A stretch of 64,000 nt of DNA, from positions 1 to 64,000 of the forward strand of contig JAIXMR010000034.1 in assembly GCA_025677835.1 (NCBI GenBank), given 5' to 3'. The translations under genes and the position numbers were made by a program. A model generated the notes under the pieces. That model was not told the origin of the DNA. It did no database searches and saw only the letters and a list, made by a program, of their open reading frames with translations. Positions 21,368 through 33,174 of the stretch are shown here, piece after piece. The number at the start of each line of letters is the position of its first letter. The stretch's first letter is position 1. The stretch is from Sporodiniella umbellata. Lineage: Eukaryota; Mucoromycota; Mucoromycetes; Mucorales; Rhizopodaceae.

Positions 21368-22333
21368 TTAAACTCTGCAGTTGGTGAAGGCAATCACCAT
21401 GATGTCTGTGGCGCCAATCTCCGTCAGACGGTCCATCACGTCTCCTTTCTTTTTCTTTTCAATCATCGAGGACACAGCGACCCAGCCTTCGGAATCGAGT
21501 GAAGAGACGGTCGGGGCTTGACGTCCAGGTGTGATTTGAACCGCTCGGTTGAGATTGACACGTTCGATATTATAAGTACACAAGACGTATTTGTCTGCAG
21601 CAATCACACCGCGTATACGCGAAGCAATCTTGTCGATCAGTGCTTGATGAGGCGAATGTTGATTGGACATCAGAACAGATTGTGTTTCTAACAAGGTATG
21701 GATATCGTGAAGACCAGCCGCACGCATTGTTTCGCCAGATTCGACAAGATCAACTAAAGAAAGGGGGGGGGAGGTGAGTTTTTGGTTTTTTTTTTTGGTT
21801 TTTTTTTTGGTTTTTTGATAGACTTTACTGATACCATCCGCCAAACCCAAAGCGCAGGCAGCTTCCACTGAACCAGAGACATAACTAATGGTGGTCTTCA
21901 GGTTGGCTTTTGCGTCCAGAGGTTCAAACACTTTCTGAGCAAACGCATCAAAGCTGGTGACGATTCTTTTACCTACCAAGCTCTCTATCGACTGATAGGG
22001 ACCTTGTACGGGCACCTGAACACATAGACGGCATTGACCGAAACCGAGCGTCATGACTTCTGTCACCTTGGCCTGTACTTCACCTTCGACAATCATATCT
22101 TGGCCTGAGATACCCAAATCAACGTTACCTTCCGCTACATATTTAGGAATATCGGCGGCGGGCAAAAAGATAAGAGCGATAGGCAGACTCGTACAAAGAG
22201 CGATATCTTGACGTGAACGACGGTTGAAATAGAGGTCCGAGCCCGCTAATAGTTTCAAACACTGTTCGTGAAGACGGCCTTTCTTTGGAATAGCAAATAA
22301 AAGCCGGTTGTCTAAATCCTTTACAAAGTCCAT
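21368..22333 (-). CDS. HIS1: ATP phosphoribosyltransferase (histidine biosynthesis step 1)
   Basis: Two exons, 22333-21829 and 21753-21368; 296 residues, as for fungal His1. The enzyme joins ATP and PRPP to start histidine synthesis and is feedback-inhibited by histidine. Visible features: FAIPKKGRLHEQ at the N-terminus, DLGISGQDMI, the PRPP-loop region GSVEAACALGLADGI, and VDLVESGETM rebuilt across the intron (as IDLVESGETM). The C-terminal regulatory ACT-like part (residues of about 220-296) is present, so this is the long form. The intron contains a C/G-rich and T-rich tract. Its start is only about 110 bp from the stop of the carrier gene upstream. Confidence 0.93.
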   Translation of the reverse strand: MDFVKDLDNRLLFAIPKKGRLHEQCLKLLAGSDLYFNRRSRQDIALCTSLPIALIFLPAADIPKYVAEGNVDLGISGQDMIVEGEVQAKVTEVMTLGFGQCRLCVQVPVQGPYQSIESLVGKRIVTSFDAFAQKVFEPLDAKANLKTTISYVSGSVEAACALGLADGISKVYQKTKKKTKKKNQKLTSPPLSLVDLVESGETMRAAGLHDIHTLLETQSVLMSNQHSPHQALIDKIASRIRGVIAADKYVLCTYNIERVNLNRAVQITPGRQAPTVSSLDSEGWVAVSSMIEKKKKGDVMDRLTEIGATDIMVIAFTNCRV

Positions 22334-22391
22334 GAGAGGTGAATTCAAAAGAAAAAGGGAAATTCTTTTTATCAATAAATAAAAATAAATA

Positions 22392-22400
<9 letters not shown>

Positions 22401-22422
<22 letters not shown>

Positions 22423-22438
22423 GAGAGAGAGAGAGAGA
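22401..22438 (+). repeat. Poly(A) plus (GA)n tract between HIS1 and the carrier gene
   Basis: An A run of about 24 nt at 22394-22418 is followed by about ten GA units to 22438. It fills most of the roughly 110-bp spacer that must contain the HIS1 promoter. Confidence 0.8.
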
Positions 22439-22445
22439 TTGAATT

Positions 22446-23696
22446 TCAGTTTGAAAACGAGGCAGCGTTTTTATCACTTTTCAATAAGCCCATGACGAAT
22501 TCAAACATAAACACAGCCGAGGCATTGGTAGGGAAGGCCCTTAAAAAAGAAGGCAGAAAGCCTAGAGAGCAGAGGTGAGTAGGTAATCCAACAAAACCAA
22601 TGACTTACCTCTATAAAAGCCTGCAAGACCTTCTGTCCGATAAACAAAGGTGGCTACCGTCGTCGGCGTAGGAAACTTTTTAGGTGACACATCGGGTTGT
22701 GTCATATAACGGTTCTTTACCACGTCTGTTTTCAAGATGAGTCACAATGATCGATAGGCTTTGGCGTCATCCATTTGTTGATTACCTGAAGGAAAAGCAC
22801 CTATCCAAAAAACAGTGGCACTCAAACCCCCTGCGATAAACGTTGCTGTGCCCTCCGAAAGTGCATATGACTTTAATTGAAGGTTAAAGACGTGGTAAGA
22901 AGACCAAAAGAGAAAGAACCAGCTTCGAAATAACATGGTAGGAAAGAGACCTTGCCATAAACCTACCACACCATTGTTACGCACCTAACGTTCACCCCTC
23001 CCATCTCTTAGGAAAAAAAAATTTTTTTTTTTTTTTTTTTTTTTCTGGCTGTTTTAAGAGATTTACCACTTTTCGAATGCAGTCGATAGGCCCTTGGTAG
23101 AGTTTGGTGCCTGTATTGTATTGCACTTGTAGTCTTCCTTTGATTTGCTCTACAGGCGTGGCGACAAAGGACACAGTCCAACCGCCGGCCAGTCCGGCCA
23201 AGCCATGTTGAAAGACAGACAGAGGACTATCTCCGTTCCATCGTTGCATAAAAATACGTGAATTGTGAACAGTGCCTAACCTGAAAAAGAGGGTAAGCCT
23301 AAAGACAAGCAAAGCTTTTTTTACATGATACTGTCCATAAACATCCAACCGACAAGAGGTGGTGTGGCTCCTTTGTAAAGTGCACGGGGACCTTCTTGTC
23401 GCACCGTCTTTAGGAGACAATCCAAGGGTCCTTTAAATCGTCCCTCGGAAGCGCTGCTGGTCTGCATACGAATCTTGACCGTGTCTTTCAACGTTAAAAA
23501 GTATCACATCGCCTTACATTTTCTTACCAAAAGGATGGCCTACCACCAATTTGGTGATGCCAGAGGCTGTCCCCGCTGCAAATCCTCGCAGACGGTTCTG
23601 TAAAGACGAATCTACGAGATCTGAACTTGCCTGGGTTTCTAAAGAAAGAGACTCAATCGACTGGCAACAGGCGTAGTCTTTACCTTGATGTTTCAT
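22446..23696 (-). CDS. Mitochondrial carrier (SLC25 family)
   Basis: Six exons: 23696-23528, 23484-23325, 23280-23067, 22984-22786, 22725-22609, 22561-22446; 324 residues. The three-repeat structure is clear from the signature P-x-(D/E)-x2-(K/R): HPFDTVKIR, TPVEQIKGR and FPSDVVKNR. GFAAGTASGITKLVVG starts repeat 1 and GWMFMDSIMLGTVHN ends its second helix. The carrier sits in the mitochondrial inner membrane. The pattern recalls the carnitine/ornithine/Ymc branch that handles amino acid or carnitine-like substrates, but the substrate is not assigned. Confidence 0.88.
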
Positions 23697-24111
23697 TTAG
23701 ACCAAGGAAAAATGATAAAAAAGAAAATTAAAAAAAAAATTAAAAAAAAAAACAGAAAAGTGATAGACAACAGGCCAAAGTAAAAGAGAGTAAACACAAA
23801 AGATCTCAACTAGTCACATTTTTGTTTGATAAACGTTCTCCACCAATGAAAACGAGCGTCCATACACACTTGTAATATTTTGATTTTTTGATTTTAATTT
23901 TTTTCCTTTCCGCTCCCACACACCTGAATTATCCACCCAAAAAAAAAAAAAAAAAAACACCCACACACACCTACACCTACAAACATACATTATACTCACC
24001 CCCCCTCTCTCTCTCTCTCTCTCTCTCTTTCTTTTTTTTTTTTTTTTTTTTCCTTTAAAAAAAAAGACTCCCTTTAAAAAGAACGATTCTTTATTTCATC
24101 TCTCTCCAATC
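23697..24111. other. Divergent promoter region with A-, CT- and T-tracts
   Basis: Spacer between the carrier (leftward) and ERT1 (rightward). It contains an A run at 23939-23956, a (CT)n tract at 24005-24028 and a T run at 24032-24050, followed by ATG at 24112. CT-rich leaders of this kind are common upstream of fungal start sites. Confidence 0.45.
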
Positions 24112-25625
24112 ATGTCTCAGGGATTAACGAATACACAGACCAACACACTTCAAGACTATAACAATTTGTCTAATTTGTTTCCTTTTTTTACAGAGGAAAA
24201 GAGAAGAGCAGTTGAGCCTTGTAATCATTGTCAAAAGGTAAGAAAGACTTTTTTTTTTTTGAAGAAACACAACTCAAGTGTTCTTTCCAGGCACGTTTAA
24301 CCTGCGATGGAGGTATATTAAAGGGGGATGTGGGGGGGAAAGCAAGTTCTTTTTTCTCACGATAAGAGAAAACAATAGGTAGACCTTGTCAAGGATGTAT
24401 TAAGCGGGATTTGAGTACTACCTGTTCTGATATGAATCGAAAAAAAAGTAAATCCCATCCAGCTGAACAAAGTAAGATAAAATATATATAAAAAAAGAGG
24501 AACTAAAGTATGGCTAGTGCTTCATCCCAACGTATTATCGTTTGCAAGCTCAGACACACCAAGCTCAGGTTTGTTTAATAAAAAAAAAGAAGCGTCAGGG
24601 TTAGACTGACGTAGGTAGGATTAGATGGCCCTCTGAATCAGTTTATGAACCATTGCTCTCTGTTTAATTTTCCCCTGGGCGATCTTGGGTTTGGCTCAGA
24701 AACGGCTGGACTCGAGTACAATGTGCTGGGCAACATGGCTGAAAAACAAGAGCTGTTTCCTTTTTCGCCTATTTTCTCATCCCCGGTCACACCAGGATCG
24801 ACCCATTCCCAACCTCAATCCTCACCCAAACCCAAACGGGAGACCAAACAGAGAAAGATGCGGCCGACAGAGAACGTGTACATGAGTGTACAGAAACCGT
24901 TTAATTATGCAGAGGGATTTCATTACCTGATAGCCTATGTGACGGAAAAGTAATGAACCAAAAAAAAAAAGGGGGGGAAAAGGGGGGGGAAAAGGGGTGA
25001 GCTGATATAATATTTTTTTTTTTTTGGTAGGATGAGCAAAGAAGATCTAAAACGGATCAGTCGAGCCCTTTCCCTGTTTCGACCTTCGTTTCTCTCCTTA
25101 ATTATGAATTTGACAGAAGAGGATTTGGTGTTTATGGAAAAATGCATACAGCGTACGTTATTGGAATACGAAAAGCTGATTAGCTTCTCAGGTACACCGA
25201 CAGTGGTCTGGAGACGGACAGGTGAGGTATGTTTGGTAGGCAAGGAGTTTTCCTTATTGACACAATGGACCAAAGAAATGCTGCTGAGTAAGAAAACTTA
25301 CATTTACGAGGTAAAACAAACAACGTACATATGGCATCGACTGACCCGAATTCTTTTCCCTACCCAAGTTGATGGAAAACCAATCAGCAGTAGAGTATTG
25401 GGAAAAGTTCTCCAGTCATGCATTTGATAATACAGATAAGGCGTGTAGTTATTCATGTATCTTGAGAACCCCTCAACGGAAGCCGGTCCCCTGCACCTTT
25501 TGTTTTACCATCAAGCGGGACATTTTCGATTTACCCAGCGTGATTGTTGGCAACGTAAGTCTTTCCTTACCAGAACAAACACTCACCTTGCTTTCCCAAC
25601 CTAGTTTTTACCTATTCTTAGTTAA
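24112..25625 (+). CDS. ERT1: Gluconeogenesis zinc-cluster activator (AcuK/Ert1 family)
   Basis: Eight exons: 24112-24237, 24291-24312 (22 nt), 24379-24471, 24509-24568, 24619-24949, 25031-25310, 25369-25554, 25605-25625; 372 residues. The DNA-binding Zn2Cys6 cluster is C37, C40, C47, C53, C56 and C65 (CX2CX6CX5CX2CX8C), spread over three exons. The C-terminal PAS-like region is typical: KPFNYAEGFHYLIAYVTEK, RPSFLSLIMNLTEEDLVFME, FSGTPTVVWRRTGEV and the final VIVGNFLPIL. Family members activate PEP carboxykinase and fructose-1,6-bisphosphatase genes on non-fermentable carbon. The linker between the two domains is shorter than in ascomycetes. Exon 4 is the least certain, but its phase fits. Confidence 0.9.
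24971..24997 (+). other. G-tract cluster in ERT1 intron 5
   Basis: The intron between exons 5 and 6 (24950-25030) has G7, A4, G8, A4, G4 after an A run. The two long runs can each be split to supply extra G3 runs, so a quadruplex in the pre-mRNA is possible. Confidence 0.5.
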
Positions 25626-26543
25626 CAAGACGTTGTGATATCTACATATACCATTTACACTCTCCTTCTCCCCCCCCCCTCCCCTACACACTTGCACACA
25701 TATATAAATAATATAATTCATCCTTGATTCTTTTCCGTGTTTTAAAGAAGCCCTAGAAGATGACAGCATTGCCCATAAATCTAGATAAACTGTACAAATA
25801 GGGGAGGCTATGACATCCTTCCCCGTAATGATAACAAAGCATGAATGCAATTATGTCATTTGGTTTCGATTGGCGTAGTACAAGGGGTATGACACAAACA
25901 CATTCTTTTATTGTAAAGAAATACGTGAGGTAGCCTTCATTCCAAAAAAAAAAAAAAAAAAAAAAAAAAAACCATTGGCTTTTCCTTAGTCGTAGGTCGA
26001 TCCTTTAAACTCTATTTTTTATTATTATTTTTCTATTATTATTATTATTGTTATTATTATCATTATTTTATTTGTTTCTTTATTTGTTTATTTTGCGCCT
26101 GCCATCACTTCACCTACACACAGACCACCCAGTTTTTAAAATCAAAGAGGGAGGGAGGGATGCAGAGAGGAGCCATAAAAAAATTTTTTTTTGAACAAAA
26201 GATTTTCCTTTTGTGTTACTTGCGTGTATCGTCATAGCTACAATTCTATTGGTGTGCGCGTTATTCTTTTTTCTTTCTCGCTTTTTTTTTTTTTTTTTTT
26301 TTTTTTTTATATTTCAGAAATTGTAAAAGACTAACGCCTTATAGAAATTTATCCAGACGATGACGTTATTCCGATTACCACTCACCCAAAAGAAAGACTC
26401 ATCATTTTCTTTTCCAATATTTCTTTCCAGTTATTCATTCTTGTACCTTAAATTTTTTTTTCTTTTTTTTTTTTTTTAATATTTCTTGCCTTTGAGATTT
26501 TATTTCTTTCTTTCTTTTAAATAAAAGAGGACAAAAAATCATT
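25626..26543. other. Intergenic region with A/T tracts and (TTA)n
   Basis: No gene seen. An A run of 28 nt lies at 25944-25971, an imperfect ATT/TTA repeat at about 26021-26066 and T runs at 26282-26308. This is the probable promoter of the C2H2 gene that follows. Confidence 0.4.
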
Positions 26544-27463
26544 ATGTCAGAAAGCAGCCAAGATTATTTTGCCTTAACTCACGATAAGCCCAAGAGTGGT
26601 CTTTTGAACCGAAGACAACAGCATGCAAACTATTTGCAGCCATTGGAGATGCCTTCGCTACCTCCCCTTTCACAGCTACTACCTACTGACAACACGCATC
26701 CAAATAGCAAAGTGGAACCGCAGATAGCATTTACACAACCCCAAATGATGTACGACTATGCTGCTGCCGCTGCTGCTGCTGTTGTGACGACGACGGCCAA
26801 CAATATCACCACCACAGCAAGTACACTTACCCATCCAAACGAGCCTTATCCCTTGGGCGATCCGGGCTTGAACCAGAATCCAGAATTGGTCGCTGCAGCT
26901 GTAAGCATGATGAACTTTGACCCAATCTATATCCCGCCACCCCCTCCTCCTCCCCCTTCGAATACTGTCATGCCTCTGGTGACTCAAAAGAGGGTCGATT
27001 ACCATCATCCGCCCCGGTCGCGTCAGGCCTCGAACGCAAGCCATTCTTCTGCAGAAAAAATCTACTCGTTTGTGGAAATCCCCGGCACAAATCAGAAAAA
27101 ACGGCCTCGAAGAAGGTACGATGAGATCGAGCGTCTCTACCACTGCAACTGGCCTGAGTGTAACAAAGCCTATGGCACTCTCAACCATCTGAATGCTCAT
27201 GTCAGCATGCAAAAACACGTAAGCAACAGCAGCAGCATCCCCCCCCCCCTCCCCATTTTTTATTCACACAATTTCTTTAGGGCCCGAAAAGAAACCCATC
27301 AGAATTTAAAGAGATGAGAAAAGAATGGCGTAAACAAAAGAAAGAGAGAGAAAACTTGAGAAAGACTGAACATCAGATGAAGCAGGAAATGATCTCTGCT
27401 TTTCCACTCTCCAATTTTAATTCAATCCCTGCCGATCCCATGTCACTCAATGGATTTTATTAG
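26544..27463 (+). CDS. Single C2H2 zinc finger transcription factor
   Basis: Two exons, 26544-27218 and 27281-27463, give 285 residues. The N-terminal half is low complexity: an Ala run, Thr-rich stretch and a run of eight prolines. One zinc finger (YHCNWPECNKAYGTLNHLNA, then HVSMQKH; CX4CX12HX5H) is followed by GPKRNPSEFKEMRKEWRKQK, a basic helix I recall next to this finger in other fungal proteins. The intron cuts just after the second zinc-binding His. The pattern fits a conserved fungal C2H2 family, probably a DNA-binding regulator. No target is implied by the neighbours. Confidence 0.8.
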
Positions 27464-27528
27464 AAGAAAAAAAGAAAAAAAAAAAAAAATCAAAGTATAT
27501 AATAATAACCGATTCAAAGCATGTACAT

Positions 27529-27568
<40 letters not shown>

Positions 27569-27997
27569 ACGCACATATTATGTATCTATGAAGTTCACTC
27601 TTCCCCCTCCCCCTCCCCCTCTTCTTCTTCTTCTTTCCTTTTTGCTTTCTTATGTAACAGATCTTTAGAAAAAGAAAAAAAATTTTTTTTTTTTCTATAC
27701 AGATATAAACACACGCACATATACGCACAGCCCATTCACATACTTACGGACTCTTTTTTCTATGCTTTTTTTTTTTTTGTTTTTTTTTTGTTTTTTTGTT
27801 TTTTTTTACATGATTATTTCATCACAGCACTTGTCCCTATTAAAAATTTTTTTTTTTAAAGAGGTTTATTACATCACGTCCGGGCTTTGAAAAAAGATGA
27901 GGTTGAATTCTCAGTGGCACTTTTTCTCCCGTTCTAAAATAAAGGCAATTGATTTGTTTTTCTTTCTGTAAATTGGTTGTTTGTGATTATCACCTCC
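27464..27997. other. Spacer with CA and T repeats
   Basis: Holds a (CA)n repeat at 27533-27561, C/CT-rich blocks at 27601-27632, an A9T11-type palindrome near 27677-27696 and a chain of T runs separated by single Gs at 27768-27807. No gene seen. Confidence 0.45.
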
Positions 27998-29482
27998 ATG
28001 ATTTGGCAGCAGACCAAAGAAATTGTACAAAAGTTCAATTTGACAAACCTATTGTTTTGTTATTGTTTACCATTTTTCTATGTATTCTATCCAACGCTTC
28101 TGATGCCAGCCATCTTTTTAAGGGCTGTTAGCTTTGTGATAGGCTGGATCTATCACTTTATATCCCACCATCACCATCGTCCTAGCCAGCAACTGAGAGC
28201 GGCGCCGAGAACGGTAGCCAAACCCAACGAGGATGAGATGAACAACATGTATTTCTGGCTCCAACGCTGTTCTATCTGCCTGGACCAGACCTATAATCTC
28301 TGTCTGGAGAGCTGCCGTGATCAGTTCTGTCAAGAGTGTTTCTCAAGGTAGTTTTATACAGAACGCACTCATTCATTCATTCCTCTTTCTTTTTTCAAAA
28401 GATATGTAGAAGAAACCATTGATCAGTCATGGGGTTTGGGTGTCAGCCGTATCAAATGCCCTGTGTGTGCTGAAGATATTGCCCAGCGAGAGTGGAGTCG
28501 GTATGTGTCTGGCTTGACGGTCGCTAAATACAACCGGTACAATCAACCCTATCGACCCTACACCCGCCACTGCCCTTGCGGACACACCGTCGCACCCTGT
28601 CCCTCGCCCCAGTCTGAACAAATCTCTCGCGAGAGTCGACTGGCTGAAATCGCCAACGCGCTTGACCGCTTTTCAACCGCCGCGCAAAACCCTTATCCGG
28701 TGGAGAAAGTATTGAGCCATTTCCTAACCATTTGTCAAACAGACTCTACCTTTCGTATCGGCCGTGTGCAAGAAATCTATCAATATGTCATCCCTGTCTT
28801 GTGCGATACCGTTCAGCAGCAACCCACGCTTTATTCTCTTGCCGCTACCATCTCTAAACAGCTCGTTGCGCTTGAAATCATACCCGAAGTCTGGAAACAA
28901 ACCCAATTTAAACATATCGCTTATTTCCCCAGCGAAACCTGGTAAACCCTTCCCTCCCCCCCCCCTTTGTTTTCCTTGCCTCATTTTTGTTTTTGTTTAG
29001 TACGCACTGTGGTCATACCCTTTGTCTTCAATGTGGCGAACAAGCCCATCCGCAGCTCACCTGTCTTCAACAGCTCACCCATACCCTAGCCTATTCGACC
29101 GATCGCGAGCTTAACGCCACACTCGAATGGAAACTAAACCATACGTAAAGACATCTTAAACCACAGGTGCTCAGGTTGACTGACTCTCTTTTCTCTAACT
29201 CTAGCCGTCCTTGCCCCAACTGCTCAGTCATGATCCATCGAGACGAAGGCTGTAACAAGGTGGACTGTTTACAATGTGGCTATCGTTTCTGTTGGCGATG
29301 TGGTTCTTCTTGGACCCAACAGAAATGCAAATTCTATCAATGTGGTGAAAACAATCCAGAATGTTTATTGAATGAAAAGGTAAAGAAAACAAAACACAAT
29401 TAAAATTAAACCTGTTTATTTGATAAAGGCTGAACTCGGTGTACCTGACATGCAAGCCATTGATGCCAAAAGGCAAACTTAA
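27998..29482 (+). CDS. Membrane-anchored RBR-type E3 ubiquitin ligase
   Basis: Five exons: 27998-28347, 28402-28941, 29001-29144, 29205-29379, 29429-29482; 420 residues. Residues of about 15-55 are hydrophobic and look like one or two membrane helices. RING1 begins at C91 (CSICLDQTYNLCLESC), an in-between zinc region CTHCGHTLCLQCGEQ follows, and RING2 is CPNCSVMIHRDEGCNKVDC from C348. In RBR ligases the Cys after Gly-Gly or Glu-Gly in RING2 takes ubiquitin; here that is C361. The final RYRFCWRC-type zinc pair is present as GYRFCWRC. The middle is longer and more His/Tyr-rich than in parkin or ariadne. Start chosen at the first ATG; an upstream TTG frame is open. Its stop is 32 bp from the convergent SSK1 stop. 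Confidence 0.85.
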
Positions 29483-29514
29483 TAAAAAAAAAAAAATATA
29501 CATATAAAAACAGG

Positions 29515-32500
29515 TTAGGACGGTTTGTGTAGAACAAGTTCCGTTTTCTTTCGTGTTTTGACCAGATTGCCTACACCAGGCAACATGACGCCTGTACGCT
29601 GTGGCATACGACAGAGCGCCTCGATACGCTTCTTTTCTGCCTCGACCGCTTCCGATGCGGGGAGTGGCGGGGTAGGCTTTGGAGGGGTCCGTTTGGGATC
29701 TGCCGACTTTTTCCATCGTCGCCAGCCTTCGAAATCGATCAAGGCCTGCATACAGCCCCATTCCACAATCTTCTTCTCGAGCCATTCTAGACTCACCGGC
29801 TTGGTCAAGAAATCGTTACAGCCGGCTGCTAACGCTGCATGTCGATCGGATTCAAGTGAGGAAGCCGTGAGGGCCACGATGATCACCGGCGAACGGAACG
29901 TCGACGGGCTTTTCTCCAACACGGGCTGAGCTGCGTAAGGCGCAGGAAGCACACCAATCTTTTGCTCTTTTTCAATCGAACGAATCTTTTGGGTGGCATC
30001 GATCCCACTCATCACAGGCAGTTGGATGTCCATCTAAAGCAATGTGAGTCCTTTTTTTTTTTTTTTTTTTGGTCTATTTCTTACTAGAATCAAATGGAAT
30101 GTACCACTTTTCCATTTATTGACGGCTTCTTGACCGTTGCTGGCTACCGAGAACTTGATCTGATGCTTCTTCATCCAGGTAGACAGGATGGCTTGATTGA
30201 TGATATTATCTATAAAAAAAAAAAAAAAAAAAAAAAAGAGGGTCAAGCGCTGTCGATCGCCCTCGGTAGAAACTTACCTTCCACAATCAACACGTTGATC
30301 GGTGGACTCTCTGCGTTGCCAAACAGGTTTCTTTTTTCTTTTCTCTTCTTTTTGTGTAATTTGAAATTGGACAAGGTCTTGATTTTCTTGGGTGTGGGTT
30401 CATCCACGGCTTTTTCCACCGCCGGGACTTCTTCACGCGGCGAGGCAGCGACCAGGGCGGGCGATTTGGCAGTGAGATAATCCATCGGGGCCTGGTCGTT
30501 GGACTTGCGACGGCCAAAGTACTGTTCGTTGGGCGAGAAAAGACCACTGAGGGGTCTGCGACGGCCGGGCGATACGTCGGGCGATACCCGGCCAGGGCTG
30601 GTCGAAGCCAGCTCGCGTTGGACGAGCAATGAAACCATCGGAGGCACCGGGCTCGAGGGCGACGTGGCAATGGCTGAGAAATGAGGCTCGACCACCGCGT
30701 TGTTCATCGCGGTATGCAACGCAGTCAGGAATCGGCGCGGTCCGGCAGGCTTGGGCACCACCACCACCCGAGGCATCGAAAACGGGTCGCGGTTGGGCAG
30801 AAACGTAAAGCACTGGATCGTGTCACGCACGGCCTTGTAGTTGGTCAACGTGGTAAAGTGTACAATAGCAGTCGTGCCCTGGTGGAAAAAGTTCTGATGC
30901 GGGCTTTTCTTCGGATGATGCCGTTTGCCATGAAGCATGTGCGCAGAGGCTGCTGGCTGGGCCCGGAACTCGTTTAGCTTGCCTTCAAGCGTGTTGATAT
31001 CGTCATCAATGAGAATAAACGCGGGTGGGAGCGAGTGCAGATGCTCTTCTTCAATCGCAGGCGATGGCACAGGCGGTGTGGTGGGCCCAGGCACAACACG
31101 GGGTGTGCTAGGGGTATGGCTCTCAGGCGTCTGTGACGGATCGGAGTCATCCATAAACTGAGGTCGGGAAACAATCGGCACATGGCTGATGTCCGTGTTC
31201 CAGCTGGCCAAACAGCTGGTCAGATGCTTCGCAAAGATGCTATGTTCGGGTGCATGCAGTACCATTTTAAGCCCTTTGAGTTGGCTGATAAATTGCCCGA
31301 GTTCTTTCAGGCTGGGCTCGTTGGAAAACTTGATGTTGGCATAATGATTCTTGAGCAGGAGCGTGTCCTTATTGATAAACATCTTTCGATTCTCCTCTTT
31401 GCCGCTTTCCAGCTCAAAGGAAAACTTGAATCGCGTCTGATTCTTCTTGGTCTCCACAGAGGATGTGGCGCGAATGTAGCACAAGAGTTGAGCCGTCAGA
31501 TTGGCGTTGGGCAACACCGTCACGCCAGCTGTAGGAATGGCAGGCGAAGTGGTATGGATGATATGAACAATCACCATCAACACGCCATCCGTCTTTTCCC
31601 GTACGTTCAATCCTACTTCGATACAAGCGCCTGGTGTACAACACTCGAGCATGTTACGAAGATGCTAGAGATCAATAGGTTAACTCTTAAAGGGACGCGA
31701 TCTATTTTAGACTTACGCTTAACAGGGCATGTCGAATAGCACCCTCGTCACCCATCACCATCATATGATGCAGGTTGTTATTGCAGTGATAAACAACAAA
31801 ATCAACATCCAACTTGGCTGCAACACCAGCCATCGCATCGCCCATGTTTTGTAGTAGCTCGCCAATATCGAATTCAACGTTATTCATAGGCGGTAAGGCT
31901 TTCTCGGACCATTGCGCATTGGCACGCCAGACGAGGTGGGAGAGAAGAGGAAGATGAGCACTGAGATGACAGACTTGACGTATGGTGGTATTAATAGCAA
32001 AGACGCTGGTGGTGGGTATGGCAAGAGAGCAAGCGGTCAAGAGCTCATGTGTGTTTTGAAGGATGGAAGAAGGTGCAAACTGTTCGAGGGTGGTAATCAC
32101 CATCAAGGCAACGTCCTGGATTTCTTGAGAAATAGTGTTCATAAACGAACGTTGGTGTTCCTCATAAGCTTGGGTGCTCTGATCCACATTAAGTTGTAGC
32201 CTTTTGTGCTCTTCTTTGATCTCCTGTTGTATCCGCGCCCGTCTCACTCTCTCCCCTTTCAACAGACGTCCTGCAAACACATACAGAGGAAATGAAGCAA
32301 CCGGTAAAAAGGCGAGAGCGGGATGTGCCTGAAGGGGCTGATAAAAAATGGCGGTCGTCAGGAGAGAGAGCCATGAGATGGAATCGATCGTTGTGTATGG
32401 TATAAAGAAGGCGGCGGTCCACCAGACGATAAACGCTGGAAAATAGGCGTAATTGAACCAATCTTTCTGGGTTGTGTAGATAAGCACTGTGGCACAGACT

Positions 32501-32766
32501 GAACTCAATAGACAAAACGAATGACCCATAAGGATCATCAACGCCAGCTGTTTTTGTATCTCATCCGGTGTTTCAGCAACTGTGATAAAAGGTAGCTGAA
32601 TCTTCAAATTCACTTCATCCCGATCGGAGCGGGTTGAGGAAGGCTCAGGTACAAGTAGAGTAGCTTTGTAGATATCAGAAGAGGTCCAGGCTGTTCGTAA
32701 ATGACTAAAGCGTAATCGAGCTGTTTCTTTATTTGAAATGCTCGGTCGATTGTTTTTTGATTCCAT
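29515..32766 (-). CDS. SSK1: Ssk1-type response regulator with membrane, pseudo-histidine-kinase N-terminus
   Basis: Four exons: 32766-31717, 31664-30278, 30209-30085, 30033-29515; 1026 residues. The C-terminal receiver (about 804-960) is Ssk1-like: NVLIVEDNIINQAIL, phosphoacceptor D856 in LMDIQLPVMSG, VALTASS, K932 in FLTKP, then KIVEWGCMQALIDFEGW. Ssk1/Mcs4 relays osmotic and oxidative signals to the HOG MAP kinase cascade. The N-terminal half has about four membrane helices (73-168), a coiled linker, and a region like a histidine-kinase dimerisation helix in which the His of the SHE motif is Gln (SQE, Q214), then a degenerate ATPase-like stretch. The kinase part is therefore probably inactive. 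The linker is Pro/Ser/Thr-rich. Confidence 0.85.
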
Positions 32767-33174
32767 CTTTTTGCTTTTTGCTCCCTTTGTTTCTCCTCTT
32801 CAAGCAAAAAAAAAAAAAAAAAAAAAGAAAGAATAAAAATTTTTCTTCTTACAAAAATACAACTCAAAAAAGAAAAAATCCCCTCACACAAACATACTCA
32901 CTTGCCCCTCTTTTAATTTTTTTGTAGTTCACTCTCCCGTTTAAAGTGACACAGAAAAACGAAGGAGGAAATGAAGCAAGCGTTTGGAACAAGTGAAATT
33001 TAAAACGAATAGAAAAAACTGCTCCTCTTTCACCCATACTCCTTTTTTCATGGCTATTGTTATATCTTCTCTTGACTCCGCAATTTTTTGTGGAAAGAAA
33101 CTTAAAGCCTTGTTTTTTATTTTTGTTTTTATTTTATTTTATTCTGTCTGTTTTAAAGAGAGATTGTTTCAATC
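32767..33174. other. Divergent promoter region between SSK1 and SCO1
   Basis: About 400 bp with an A run at 32806-32826 and many T/A-rich blocks. No distinct element recognised. Confidence 0.35.

Noticed and set aside
23298..23332. Alternative splice (donor ACA|GTATCA) in the mitochondrial carrier
   Set aside because: It leads to a stop or wrong phase; the donor AT|GTAAAA with acceptor TTTTTCAG restores the family motif MDSIMLGTVHN.
27447..27728. Open frames made of poly-Phe/Lys at many homopolymer sites
   Set aside because: They are translations of T or A runs and show no splice or domain support.
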